64,000 nucleotides of DNA from Lutimaribacter_A marinistellae (lineage in GTDB: Bacteria > Pseudomonadota > Alphaproteobacteria > Rhodobacterales > Rhodobacteraceae), in contig NZ_JBHRXI010000001.1 of NCBI RefSeq assembly GCF_042648365.1, positions 496,001 through 560,000 on the forward strand. The letters run 5' to 3'. Positions within the stretch are counted from its first letter, which is position 1, and each line of letters begins with the position of its first letter. The notes below the pieces were generated by a model. The model saw only the letters and a list, made by a program, of their open reading frames with translations. It was not told the origin of the DNA and searched no databases. A program made the position numbers and the translations under genes. This document shows, piece by piece, positions 49,559 through 59,077 of this stretch.

Positions 49559-51481
49559 ATGACGGATTTCCTGATACTGGCCTTCCTGTTTCTTGTCGCG
49601 GGCGTCATCTCGGTTCCCATCGCCTCGCGCCTTGGGCTTGGATCGGTCCTTGGTTACCTTATCGCAGGCATCGTTCTCAGTCCGATCCTGGCGCTGTTGC
49701 ATGTGGACGTGATCTCGATCCAGCATTTCGCCGAGTTCGGTGTGGTCATGATGCTGTTCCTTGTCGGGCTGGAACTGGAACCGAAGCTGCTTTGGGAGAT
49801 GCGCGCGCGACTTCTGGGGTTGGGCGGGTTGCAGGTGGGTGTGACTGCGGCACTGATCGCAGCAGCCTGTCTGGCCTTTGGTCTGCAATGGCAACTGTCT
49901 GTCGCAATCGGGCTGATCTTCGCGCTCTCGTCCACCGCTATTGTTCTGCAAACATTGAACGAAAAAGGGCTGATGAAAAGCGATGGCGGACAGGCCAGTT
50001 TTTCGGTGCTGTTGTTTCAGGATATTGCGGTTATCCCGATGCTGGCCTTCATCCCCCTGCTCGCTCTGCCGTCATTGGCAAGTCACGGTGGCGACGCAGC
50101 GCATGGTGAGGACGGCCATGGCGCGGCCCTGTCGCTGGTTGAAGGCCTGAGCGGTTGGCAAACCGCGCTTGTCACGCTGGCGGCCATCGCGCTGGTGGTG
50201 GTGGGCGGCATGTTTCTGACGCGTCCTGCCTTCCGCTTTATTGCGCATGCCAATCTGCGTGAGATTTTCGTCGCGGCGGCTCTAACCTTCGTGATCGGCA
50301 TCGCGCTGCTGATGACGCTGGTCGGCCTGTCGCCTGCGCTAGGCACCTTCCTTGCCGGTGTGGTCCTGGCGAACAGCGAGTACCGCCACGAATTGGAAAG
50401 CGACATTGATCCGTTCCGGGGGTTGCTGCTGGGCTTGTTCTTCATGACCGTCGGTGCGGCGATCGATTTCGGCCTGCTTGTTGCCGAACCGTTTCTGATC
50501 ATCGGCCTGACGCTGGGGGTTATGGCAATTAAGGCCGGAGTACTATTGGCATTGGCATACATATTCCACGTTCGCGATGAACAGGGCTGGCTGTTTGGCA
50601 TGGGATTGGCACAGGCCGGTGAGTTCGGCTTTGTGCTGATCTCGTTCGCGGCCGCCAATGCCGTTCTGCCACCAGACATCGCGCCGCGCCTGACGCTGAT
50701 CGTGACGCTGTCGATGATGCTGACGCCGCTGCTCTTCATTCTTTATGATCGCACCGTCTTGCCGCGCTATCGGTCTGCCGAACCACAGGAGGCCGATGAA
50801 ATCTCGGCCCCCAGCCACATCATCATTGCTGGCCACGGGCGTTTTGGCGGTGTGATCAACCGTATGCTTCTCAGCGCCGGGCAGGAGACGACGGTTCTGG
50901 ATCACTCATCAAAACAGCTGGAAGTGTTGCGCGCTTTCGGCGTGCGCGCGTTCTACGGGGATGCGACTCGACCCGACTTGCTGCATGCGGCGGGGATCGA
51001 GGCAGCCTCGTTGCTGGTGGTCGCCATCGATGACCGCGACGAAGCCACGAAACTGGTCAGCTACGTATCGCAAAATCATCCGCATGTGCACATCACTGCA
51101 CGGGCGATGGATCGGGGTCATGTTTACGAGCTTTGGGCGGCGGGATGCCGGGACATTATCCGCGATACGTTCGACAGCGCCGTCCGGGCCGGCCGATCCA
51201 CCTATGAGGCGCTCGGGATGCATCCGTTCGAGGCCGAGCGCACCGCCCGCGCCTTTGTCGCCGAAAACCAGCGCACCATTCGCGAGCTTGCCAATCTGTA
51301 TGATCCGGACATACCCGTGCATGAAAACGGGGCCTACACCATACGGGCCCGTGAGCTTTTGGACGAACAGTCCGCGCAATTGCGCAGCCGGGGTCGTGGA
51401 GCCTTTCACGAGCGTTCCGAGCGAGGTTGGACCCCGCCCAGCCTGAAGGATCAGGAAGTGGCGGCACAAAGCCAGCGCTGA
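49559..51481 (+). CDS. kefC: Glutathione-regulated potassium-efflux antiporter KefC-type (CPA2)
   Basis: This 640-residue protein exchanges potassium for protons and protects against electrophiles. About twelve hydrophobic helices lie in residues 1-390 (LGLGSVLGYLIAGIVLSPIL, GVVMMLFLVGLELEPKLLWE). The loop HELESDIDPFRGLLLG is the counterpart of the KefC regulatory loop. An RCK_N/TrkA-N domain follows near residue 410 with a NAD-binding IAGHGRFGGVINRMLL. The kefF gene lies directly upstream. A TTG fifteen bases upstream in the same frame is an alternative start. Confidence 0.93.
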   Translation: MTDFLILAFLFLVAGVISVPIASRLGLGSVLGYLIAGIVLSPILALLHVDVISIQHFAEFGVVMMLFLVGLELEPKLLWEMRARLLGLGGLQVGVTAALIAAACLAFGLQWQLSVAIGLIFALSSTAIVLQTLNEKGLMKSDGGQASFSVLLFQDIAVIPMLAFIPLLALPSLASHGGDAAHGEDGHGAALSLVEGLSGWQTALVTLAAIALVVVGGMFLTRPAFRFIAHANLREIFVAAALTFVIGIALLMTLVGLSPALGTFLAGVVLANSEYRHELESDIDPFRGLLLGLFFMTVGAAIDFGLLVAEPFLIIGLTLGVMAIKAGVLLALAYIFHVRDEQGWLFGMGLAQAGEFGFVLISFAAANAVLPPDIAPRLTLIVTLSMMLTPLLFILYDRTVLPRYRSAEPQEADEISAPSHIIIAGHGRFGGVINRMLLSAGQETTVLDHSSKQLEVLRAFGVRAFYGDATRPDLLHAAGIEAASLLVVAIDDRDEATKLVSYVSQNHPHVHITARAMDRGHVYELWAAGCRDIIRDTFDSAVRAGRSTYEALGMHPFEAERTARAFVAENQRTIRELANLYDPDIPVHENGAYTIRARELLDEQSAQLRSRGRGAFHERSERGWTPPSLKDQEVAAQSQR

Positions 51482-51567
51482 AGAAAGCGGGGTCGGCTGG
51501 AAATGGTATGTTCAAAAATTGGACTTGTCTGCTCAGTACTGCGTTTTGGCGCTGCGTGGAAACCTTA

Positions 51568-51597
51568 GCTCTCCACAGTTAGGCAACTATGGGGAGC
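51568..51597. repeat. Imperfect hairpin downstream of kefC
   Basis: GCTCTCCACAGTT (51568-51580) can pair with AACTATGGGGAGC (51585-51597) over a four-base loop, with one mismatch and one G-U pair. It is 86 bases after the kefC stop and is plausibly part of the end of the kefFC transcript, though no U tract follows. Confidence 0.4.
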
Positions 51598-51656
51598 CAG
51601 TTTGTCTGCTTGTTCCGATCATTAAGGAAATTGCTGTCCGACCATCTTTTCAGGGG

Positions 51657-51747
51657 CTGTTGCATTGTTCCTGACCGTCGGCGAGTCTGAAGCTTTCGGG
51701 GGCATTCATGCTGCGTCGATCGCCGACGGCGAGGAACAACGCCACAG
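51657..51747. repeat. 28-bp imperfect inverted repeat beside the giant RTX gene
   Basis: The arms 51657-51684 and 51720-51747 match in 24 of 28 positions when one is reverse-complemented; a 35-base centre separates them. The outer ends begin CTGTTGCATTGTTCC and CTGTGGCGTTGTTCC. The structure ends six bases before the stop codon of the giant RTX gene (51754). It could be a strong terminator, or a miniature inverted-repeat element or IS remnant, since the outer bases look like IS ends. Confidence 0.6.
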
Positions 51748-51753
51748 TCCCGG

Positions 51754-54700
51754 TCAAACCATGAGTTCGAAGGTTTCACCGCCACTTTGTATGGTCAGGG
51801 TGCTTTGCCCCTCTCCATCGACAAGGGCCCAGATGATCTGGCCGGTTGGGCGGTGAATCACAAAGGCCTCTTGCAGCGCATCGTTGCCAGAGCGTTCTCC
51901 GTCGGCAGTGGCCGTATGGGCAAGGTTGACCTGGAACTGGTTTCGCCCGGCGCTCTGGCCGAAGACAAGCATGTCGCCCTCACCGGCATCGTAGTCCTGC
52001 ACCCAGTCGGAACCGTGGTCGAATACGCCCAGGTGAAAGAAGCGATCCGCGCCGGTGCCGCCGTTGATCCGGTCATAGCCGAAACCGCCATTGACAAAAT
52101 CGTTCCCCGAGCCGCCAAAGACGAGATCCGACAAGGCTCCACCGGTCAGCACATCGTCGCCCTCTTGGCCCTGCACCTCGTCCGCACCAAAGCCCCCTGC
52201 AAGCGTGTCGTTGCCCTCTTGCCCATAGAGTAGGTCGTTCCCACCGCCGCCATCGGCGTCGTCATCGCCACCCCCCGCGACGATCACATCCCGCAAATCG
52301 TCTTGGGTCGGACCGCCGAGAATGCGATCGTCTCCGTCGCCACCATTGAGCGTGTCCGAACCAGTCCCTCCGTCAATTACGTCATCGCCGGCCAGACCGA
52401 TCAGCCGGTTCGCACCTGAATCACCGACGAGACGATCATCCCACGCTGTCCCGACGGCATGCTCGACACTGATGAGCGTGTTACTCTCACCGCCAAAAAT
52501 TCGCCCCAAACCCGAAGCAAGTTCGAGGTCCAGCAGGAGATCTCCGGCGCTCCATCCGTCAACCAAGGGATGGTCTGTGAAATCGACCGTGTCCTGACCA
52601 CCGCCGCCATCCACCGTGTCGAAACCGCCGCCGGGTCTGATTACGTCATCCCCTGCATCACCAGAGGATGGCGCCTCAAGTCTGACCGCCCCGACCTGAT
52701 CCAGCGGGTCGAGTGTTGCAGACTGCCCGTCGGGCGCATCGGGGTCGAACTGCCACTCAGCAACAAACGCCGGGGCGTCCCGCGTTTCTGTATCCAGAGG
52801 GTTCGCGTGGTAGGACCAGATCTCGTCCTCGCTGCGTGGTTCATCGAATATCCGGATATCCCCGAAAGCGCCGGTCAGATCGGCGAATTGTCCAAGACCG
52901 CTTGCCGCCGCAGCGCCGTCTGGCATATGCCCAAAGGCCAATGCGCCGCCACCGGTAATCGGCGTATCGGCACCGGCCAGATCCGAGCCGGACCATTCGA
53001 GCTCGCCATCAATATACACGCCGAGCCTGCCACCGTCGGCCTGCCAGGTCACGCTCAGGCGTTTCAATTTGCCATCGAACAAGTCCAGGTCGGAAATGTC
53101 CGTACCGATCAGCTCGCCGTTCACGATTATGCGCAGCATGCCATCCGCACCGGTGAAGAGCGCGAATTCGTTGTTTTCCCACGGCACAGCGTATGACAGC
53201 ACGGGCATTCCCAGGACCGAATTCTCGCCCCTGTTCGCACGGATCAGCATTTCTATGGTCAGTGCATCGGTCGGCATCTCCGCAAACCCGGAAAGTTCCA
53301 GGAAAGACCGTTCCGACGACTGGTCGAGATGCGCCATCACTGGCGTTGTCGATTGGCCGTCCCCATGGATCAGGTCGTCGCCATCTCCGCCTTCGAGGTG
53401 GTCATTGCCTGCGAGGCCGACAAGCGTGTCATTGCCTGCCGCCCCAATGATTTCGTCCCTGTTGTCGCTGCCCTCGGCGCGGTCGGCATTGTCCGACAGG
53501 CGGAATACTTCGACCTCCCGGAAATAGTCACGGCTTCGATAACTCACGTCAAAGAAGACGTCCGGCGCGCCTTCGACGCTGTCATACGTGGTCCCGGTGG
53601 CATAGCCGCGCCCCACCCAGACCTGCAATTCGGATATGTCGCGGTCGAACTGCAAAAGGTCCGACCCCGTCCCGCCAATGACCTTATCCGTGCCGGTCGA
53701 AGCAGACAGGATGTCGTCGCCGTCGCCGCCCTCGACAAGGTCATCATCGCGCCCGCCATGAAGCGTGTCGTCGCCATCAAAACCTTGAACGTGATCGTCC
53801 CCATTGTGTCCCGAGAGGTAATCGCCGTTTCCGGTCCCTATGATGCTGTCCTGGGCCCACCCGCCGGCAAACCGTTCGATCCCGGTGAAGGCGACCGTGC
53901 CACCGCTTGAGGTCGCTGTTTGCGCGCCGACATCTATCGTCCAGTCCAGCCGACGGGCCACGAAATCGCCGAGAACGAGGCCATCGCGCTGAGACCAGTA
54001 AAGCCCGGAAAAGAACCGAAGCTCGTCTTCACCCACGCCGCCGTAGACCGTGGCGTCGCCGCTGCCGGGATCCAGCAGGTCGTTTCCGTCGCCTCCGCGT
54101 AGCGTGTCGTTGCCGTCCCAACCAATCAGGATGTCATTCCCCGCGCCGGCATCGATCAGGTCCCCGCCATCCCCCGCCTGCAACGCATCCGCGCCTTCGC
54201 TGCCGATCAAAGTCGCCGTGGCCTCGTTGACGATGACGGCCTCTACATCGCGCATCGCGGCCGTGACGCCTTGGGTCTCGTAGGTTTCCTCTGCAAGGTT
54301 CACGCGAACGGTATCGTCTTCCGCCAGGAAGAGTTCGACGATATCCCGGTCAGCACCGCCGAAAAAGTCGCTGGGTGATCCCGTCAGGCCGTCAGAGTTG
54401 CCGACGCGCAGGTAATCACGCCCGTCGCCGCCGAACAGGGATTCCCGCGCACTGTTCGGGGTAAAGTAATTGCCGTTATTGCGCAGCATGTCATTGCCTG
54501 GGCCGCCTTCCAGCCTGTCGAAGCCAAAGCCCGAATGAAAAACATCATTGCCCTCGCCCCCATAGGCGCGGACGCCGCCGTTTCCGCCAGCAAGACCGGG
54601 AATGATACGGTCGAGCCCGTCGTTGCCGCGAAATTCGATCGGATCGTTGCCGAGGATCAACCAGTCATTGGCCTGCCCGCCAAGGAACCTCTCGACACCG

Positions 54701-57441
54701 AAAAAGCTGATCAAGTTGTCGCTGGGATCGAATGCGACAAGTCCACCGCGACCGATGAAACTCTTGGATTCAGCCCTGCCGTTTTCGGTATCGATCAGCC
54801 AATAGCGTTCCGACCCCGACAGATCGAGCGTATCGGTTCCGTCGTCGGCAAGAGCATCCGGATCGATGGTTCCGGGGTCGCGCGGCATGTAGGTCGGAGT
54901 ACCCGTTTCGGGATCCGTCCCCTCGACGATGTCGCCGAATCCTTCCGGCGCCGAGCCACCAAAAAACAAGGCTCTTTGACGGTCTTCGATATGATCGGTC
55001 AGCGAGGTGGGGTCATCCTCGAACTCCACAAACGCATATGTGTCATCGCCCGCGCCACCGACGAAACTGTCATCCATCGTGCGGCTGGTCAGCCGATCAT
55101 CGCCATCGCCGCCAAAAGCGCGCAACAGGGGTGGAAGCTCATCATCTTCGGGAATGGCATCGCGGATGTTCCGCGCGTTCCCTTCGAACAGATCATTGCC
55201 AGCGCTGCCGTCGAACAGACCGAATTGCCATGAAAGCCGGAAAGCGTCGGCACCATTTGTGCCGATCGCGTTCAGGCCCGGGCTGTTTGCAACATCGGCT
55301 CCTATTGGTCGTCCGTCGGCATCGAATTTCTCGATCCGGTAACTCCGATCGCCATTCTCAGCGACATTAATGGACGACGGCAGCTGGTTGCCCGGCTCTG
55401 CGATCAGCAGCGGTGCAAGAACGTCCGAACCTGCTTGTCCATCCAGTAGTGGCGATGCGCCGAGGCCGTAAAGAACGATATCCCCGGCATTGTCGGACCG
55501 ATTGATATAGTAGTTGTCGTTTCCTGCCCCCGCCAGCAACAGGTCGCCGCCGTGGCGCGTTTCGATCACATCGTCGCCGGCCCCGCCCGCGGCAATGTCG
55601 AAACCGGTTCCCAACACGATGCTGTCATTGCCTTCGCGGCCAGCAATCGTGTCGTCGCCGCGATTTCCATTGAGGCTGTTCGCAACGGCGCTGCCCACGA
55701 GCAGGTCATCTCCAACCGAGCCGAGCAGATCTTCGATCCCCCTCAAGTCGTCTGTTAGGCTACCGAGACCCGCCTCGCCCGTCGGACCAAGGACTGCCCT
55801 GATCCCGGTCGTGTTTTCGCCCGAGTAATCAACACGGTCACGACCAGCGCCACCATCAAGGGTATCAAGACCAGCGCCGCCGATCAGCGCATCGTTGCCG
55901 CCCTGTCCACGCAGGACATCGGCCAACTCTGCCCCGAGGATCAGATCATCTTCTGGCCCACCGTCGCGCTCATTCGAAACACCGTAGTCAACGCGCAGGG
56001 CAGTCGCGAGCGCCTCGAATGTGTAGACCGCGCTACCAAACACAAGGTGTTCGACCCGCATCACACGATCCGAACCGAAATTGCCAAGAAGGCCCCCGCC
56101 AACATGATTGAGTAGCATCACCTCGGTTGCCGACGCACCGCTGCCTTCTTCGATCACTTCAAAGGTGAATTCAAACAGCGGCGCGTTCGTGTAGAGCGTA
56201 TCGAAACCTTCGCCGCCATCGAATACGTCGTCCCCACCCGCATTGACGATAATATCGTCCTGGGGTCCGCCATCGAGGGTGTCGTTGCCGATCCCGGCAC
56301 TCAGGACATCAAGGCCGGTGATCGCATCGAGATCGCTGTTGAGAAACGGAAGCGCATTGATCCCCAGCAGGACATCGGTGCCAGGGGCGCCGCTATCGCG
56401 CAATAGCGGTTCTACATATCCGTTTTCTCCAAGCAGTCGCGCCGCGAGATTATTCTTGAGGTTCAGCGACGGCACATCATCGACAGCCCCGCGAACATCC
56501 TCGATCGCGCTGATCATCGGCTGGTCGAAATCGGGGTCGGTGCCGAAAATCGTCGGGAAATCATCGGGGATTCCGTCGAGCGGGTTCAGAAACGAAATGT
56601 TTGGCAGCAGTCCGCCTATCGCGTTGTCGACCGCATCGACAAGTGCCTGCACGCCGAGCGCCTCCATCACCGGATCAAGTACAGGACGCGTGACCGTTCC
56701 GATTGCGCTTTCGGCCTTTTCCAGAACCCAGGTCAACGGGCTGAGTGCGTCGGTGATCACGCTAAGCGGCTTGCCGATCCCTTCGAGCTTGGACGCAACG
56801 GCATCGAGGCCATTGCGAAAATCCTCCATCACGTTGCCCATGTCGGAAAATGGCGCCAGCGCCGACTCGAGGGTCGTGACCCTTGTTTCCATCTCCTCCA
56901 GCGCTTGTTCGGGGAACCGGGAATTGAGGTCTTCGAACAGGTTTTCCATTTGCTCGAGCACCAGTTGAGCCTCGTCCGACAGCGCGGCCGGATCGAGGTT
57001 CACGGCCTCTTGCAGGTCCAGCAGGCTGCTCCGGATCGATGCGATGTCGCCCTGATCGTTCGCCAGATCGAGTTGCAGAGCCTTGACACCCGTCTTGGCT
57101 GTCGTGATTGCAACGCCAAAGACCTTGATCTCGGTCTCATGCCGCGCAAGCGCTTCCTTTATCTGCTCTGACCGCGCGGCGACCTTGTCCAGAATGCGAT
57201 CGACTGATCGTGCTATGCTGCTGGTTGGCGGAAAGAGCTTGAGAAACGTGGTGACATCCCGAAAATCATCTACCAGTCGGTCGATGACCTCGGCATCCTT
57301 GGAGGCCTTGCTGAGAGCCTCCTGAACGTTGCCAAGTGCCTTGAGCGTTTTGGCGGCCGCCTTCAACCCATCGTCGTAGCGGTCGAAATCCCGGTCGATG
57401 GCCTCGACGTTTCGCACGTATTGATCAAGGTGCTGTCCCAT
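51754..57441 (-). CDS. Giant RTX calcium-binding protein 5 with coiled-coil head and LamG-like domain
   Basis: This 1895-residue protein is the largest of the RTX set. Residues 1-240 are helical and likely coiled coil (YVRNVEAIDRDFDRYDDGLK, LEQMENLFEDLNSRF). RTX repeats start near residue 380 and extend in several blocks to about residue 1350. A LamG/concanavalin-like domain follows at about residues 1365-1560 (SVTWQADGGRLGVYIDGELE). More RTX repeats and the shared C-terminal module end the protein (GGPTQDDLRDVIVAGG, HLGVFDHGSDWVQDYD). It is probably a type I-secreted surface adhesin or matrix protein. The start at 57441 gives MGQHLDQYVRNVEA after an AAGGG site. Confidence 0.9.
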   Translation of the reverse strand: MGQHLDQYVRNVEAIDRDFDRYDDGLKAAAKTLKALGNVQEALSKASKDAEVIDRLVDDFRDVTTFLKLFPPTSSIARSVDRILDKVAARSEQIKEALARHETEIKVFGVAITTAKTGVKALQLDLANDQGDIASIRSSLLDLQEAVNLDPAALSDEAQLVLEQMENLFEDLNSRFPEQALEEMETRVTTLESALAPFSDMGNVMEDFRNGLDAVASKLEGIGKPLSVITDALSPLTWVLEKAESAIGTVTRPVLDPVMEALGVQALVDAVDNAIGGLLPNISFLNPLDGIPDDFPTIFGTDPDFDQPMISAIEDVRGAVDDVPSLNLKNNLAARLLGENGYVEPLLRDSGAPGTDVLLGINALPFLNSDLDAITGLDVLSAGIGNDTLDGGPQDDIIVNAGGDDVFDGGEGFDTLYTNAPLFEFTFEVIEEGSGASATEVMLLNHVGGGLLGNFGSDRVMRVEHLVFGSAVYTFEALATALRVDYGVSNERDGGPEDDLILGAELADVLRGQGGNDALIGGAGLDTLDGGAGRDRVDYSGENTTGIRAVLGPTGEAGLGSLTDDLRGIEDLLGSVGDDLLVGSAVANSLNGNRGDDTIAGREGNDSIVLGTGFDIAAGGAGDDVIETRHGGDLLLAGAGNDNYYINRSDNAGDIVLYGLGASPLLDGQAGSDVLAPLLIAEPGNQLPSSINVAENGDRSYRIEKFDADGRPIGADVANSPGLNAIGTNGADAFRLSWQFGLFDGSAGNDLFEGNARNIRDAIPEDDELPPLLRAFGGDGDDRLTSRTMDDSFVGGAGDDTYAFVEFEDDPTSLTDHIEDRQRALFFGGSAPEGFGDIVEGTDPETGTPTYMPRDPGTIDPDALADDGTDTLDLSGSERYWLIDTENGRAESKSFIGRGGLVAFDPSDNLISFFGVERFLGGQANDWLILGNDPIEFRGNDGLDRIIPGLAGGNGGVRAYGGEGNDVFHSGFGFDRLEGGPGNDMLRNNGNYFTPNSARESLFGGDGRDYLRVGNSDGLTGSPSDFFGGADRDIVELFLAEDDTVRVNLAEETYETQGVTAAMRDVEAVIVNEATATLIGSEGADALQAGDGGDLIDAGAGNDILIGWDGNDTLRGGDGNDLLDPGSGDATVYGGVGEDELRFFSGLYWSQRDGLVLGDFVARRLDWTIDVGAQTATSSGGTVAFTGIERFAGGWAQDSIIGTGNGDYLSGHNGDDHVQGFDGDDTLHGGRDDDLVEGGDGDDILSASTGTDKVIGGTGSDLLQFDRDISELQVWVGRGYATGTTYDSVEGAPDVFFDVSYRSRDYFREVEVFRLSDNADRAEGSDNRDEIIGAAGNDTLVGLAGNDHLEGGDGDDLIHGDGQSTTPVMAHLDQSSERSFLELSGFAEMPTDALTIEMLIRANRGENSVLGMPVLSYAVPWENNEFALFTGADGMLRIIVNGELIGTDISDLDLFDGKLKRLSVTWQADGGRLGVYIDGELEWSGSDLAGADTPITGGGALAFGHMPDGAAAASGLGQFADLTGAFGDIRIFDEPRSEDEIWSYHANPLDTETRDAPAFVAEWQFDPDAPDGQSATLDPLDQVGAVRLEAPSSGDAGDDVIRPGGGFDTVDGGGGQDTVDFTDHPLVDGWSAGDLLLDLELASGLGRIFGGESNTLISVEHAVGTAWDDRLVGDSGANRLIGLAGDDVIDGGTGSDTLNGGDGDDRILGGPTQDDLRDVIVAGGGDDDADGGGGNDLLYGQEGNDTLAGGFGADEVQGQEGDDVLTGGALSDLVFGGSGNDFVNGGFGYDRINGGTGADRFFHLGVFDHGSDWVQDYDAGEGDMLVFGQSAGRNQFQVNLAHTATADGERSGNDALQEAFVIHRPTGQIIWALVDGEGQSTLTIQSGGETFELMV

Positions 57442-57558
57442 CGAAACCCTTACAAAAAAGAAACCAATATTCGCGAGGGTGGCGCGCCAACTGACGCAGG
57501 GTCAACATTTTTCTGTAATCGATCCCGAAGGCGAGAGTCGGCACCGATTGGCAAAAAT

Positions 57559-57591
57559 GGAAAAAGCTGCATCAAAAACGCAGCTTTTTCC
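57559..57591 (-). terminator. Strong terminator after the doeD-like gene
   Basis: GGAAAAAGCTGC (57559-57570) and GCAGCTTTTTCC (57580-57591) form a perfect 12-base stem with a nine-base loop. On the leftward strand, TTTTTCC lies in the second arm and a further ATTTTTGCC follows. It is about 76 bases past the stop of the aminotransferase gene, so it ends the leftward ectoine genes and isolates them from the giant RTX gene. Confidence 0.85.
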
Positions 57592-57666
57592 TTTGTAATC
57601 AAATGATCGCGCGGGCAATTGCCCTGTGTTCGACACGGTCAAGCCCTGGCAGGCCAGACGCGGTAT

Positions 57667-59040
57667 TCAGCCCAGGATCGTCCGTACGGCCCGATCTGTC
57701 GCCGACACGACGGTATCGGCCTCTTCTCTGGACAGGCAAAGCGGCGGCGCAAACCCGAGTATGTCGCCCTGCGGCATCGCTCTCGAGATTACCTTGTCCT
57801 GCTCCAACATCTTGCCGACAACTTGCGGACCGATCTTGTCCGCAGCATCAAAAAATGTTCGCGAACCTTTGTCCTTCACCAACTCCACGGCACAGAGCAT
57901 CCCGTCACCCCGCACCTCGCCGACATTGGGGTGATCGGCCAGCGCCTCCGACATGGACTTGTTGAGATAGGCCCCGACATCGCCCGCGTTGTTCACAAGG
58001 TTCAGTTCGTCGATCAGTTTCAGGTTGGCGACACCTGCCGCCGCGCCGATCGGGTGGGCGGAATAGGTCCAGCCATGGCCGATCGGTCCGTTCTCATCCG
58101 TGCCCTGTTCCAGAACTTTCCACATCTTTTCGCCGACGATGGATCCGGACAGTGGCGCATAGGCTGATGTCAGACCCTTGGCGATCGTGATCAGGTCGGG
58201 CCGAATGCCGTAGTGGTCGGACCCGAACATCGTTCCCAGACGCCCGAAGCCTGTCACGACCTCATCAGCGACGAGCAGGATGTCATGCTTGTCCAGAACC
58301 TTCTGGATCGCCTCCCAATATCCGGCTGGCGGCGGAACGATGCCCCCTGTTCCCAGAATCGGCTCGCCGATGAAGGCTGCAATGGTATCCGAGCCCTCAC
58401 GTTCGATCAGCGCTTCGAGCTCTGCCGCACAATGCGCAGAAAATGCCTCCTCGCTCATCTCTGCATCCGGGCGGCGGAAGTAATACGGGGCCTCCGTGTG
58501 GATGACCTGGGCCAGTGGCAGGTCGAATTTCTTGTGAAACAGCTCCAGCCCGGTCAGCGAGCCGGTAACGAGGCCCGAGCCATGATAACCACGCCAGCGC
58601 GAGATGATCTTCTTCTTTTCGGGGCGACCGAGGATGTTGTTGTAGTACCAGATCAGCTTGACATTGGTCTCGTTCGCATCAGACCCGCCGAGGCCGAAAT
58701 AGACCTTGGACATGCCTGCCGGTGCGCGCTCCAGTATCATGTGCGCAAGGGTGATCGACGCTTCGGTCCCGTGGCCGACATAGGCGTGGTAATAAGCCAG
58801 TTCGCGGGCCTGATCGGCGATGGCCTCTGCGATCTCGGTCCGGCCATACCCGACATTCACGCAGTAAAGACCAGCAAAGGCGTCAAGCAGCCTGGTGCCG
58901 TCTCGGTCCTCGATGAAAACCCCGCTGCCTGTCTTGACGACACGGTTGGGGCTTTCGCCGCGGGCGTGCTGTGCCAGATGGGTCGAAGGGTGGAAAAAGG
59001 CCTCACGGTCCCACTGGTCGAGTTGGTCGTTCTTCAGCAT
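57667..59040 (-). CDS. doeD: Class III aminotransferase, L-2,4-diaminobutyrate transaminase-like (DoeD)
   Basis: This 457-residue PLP enzyme belongs to the omega-aminotransferase family. It has the N-terminal GSGVFIEDRDGTRLLDAFAG, the VYFGLGGSDANETNVKLIWY region, ILLVADEVVTGFGRLGT, and the PLP lysine in LITIAKGLTSAYAPLSG near residue 287. In ectoine degradation, DoeD turns diaminobutyrate to aspartate semialdehyde. The assignment rests mainly on the neighbours doeC and doeA. It lies 37 bases downstream of the dehydrogenase gene in the same direction. I chose the ATG at 59040 giving MLKNDQLDQWDREAFFHPST. Confidence 0.87.
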   Translation of the reverse strand: MLKNDQLDQWDREAFFHPSTHLAQHARGESPNRVVKTGSGVFIEDRDGTRLLDAFAGLYCVNVGYGRTEIAEAIADQARELAYYHAYVGHGTEASITLAHMILERAPAGMSKVYFGLGGSDANETNVKLIWYYNNILGRPEKKKIISRWRGYHGSGLVTGSLTGLELFHKKFDLPLAQVIHTEAPYYFRRPDAEMSEEAFSAHCAAELEALIEREGSDTIAAFIGEPILGTGGIVPPPAGYWEAIQKVLDKHDILLVADEVVTGFGRLGTMFGSDHYGIRPDLITIAKGLTSAYAPLSGSIVGEKMWKVLEQGTDENGPIGHGWTYSAHPIGAAAGVANLKLIDELNLVNNAGDVGAYLNKSMSEALADHPNVGEVRGDGMLCAVELVKDKGSRTFFDAADKIGPQVVGKMLEQDKVISRAMPQGDILGFAPPLCLSREEADTVVSATDRAVRTILG

Positions 59041-59077
59041 TACTGCTCCTTCCATTGGTCGGGCTGCTCGGGGCCGG

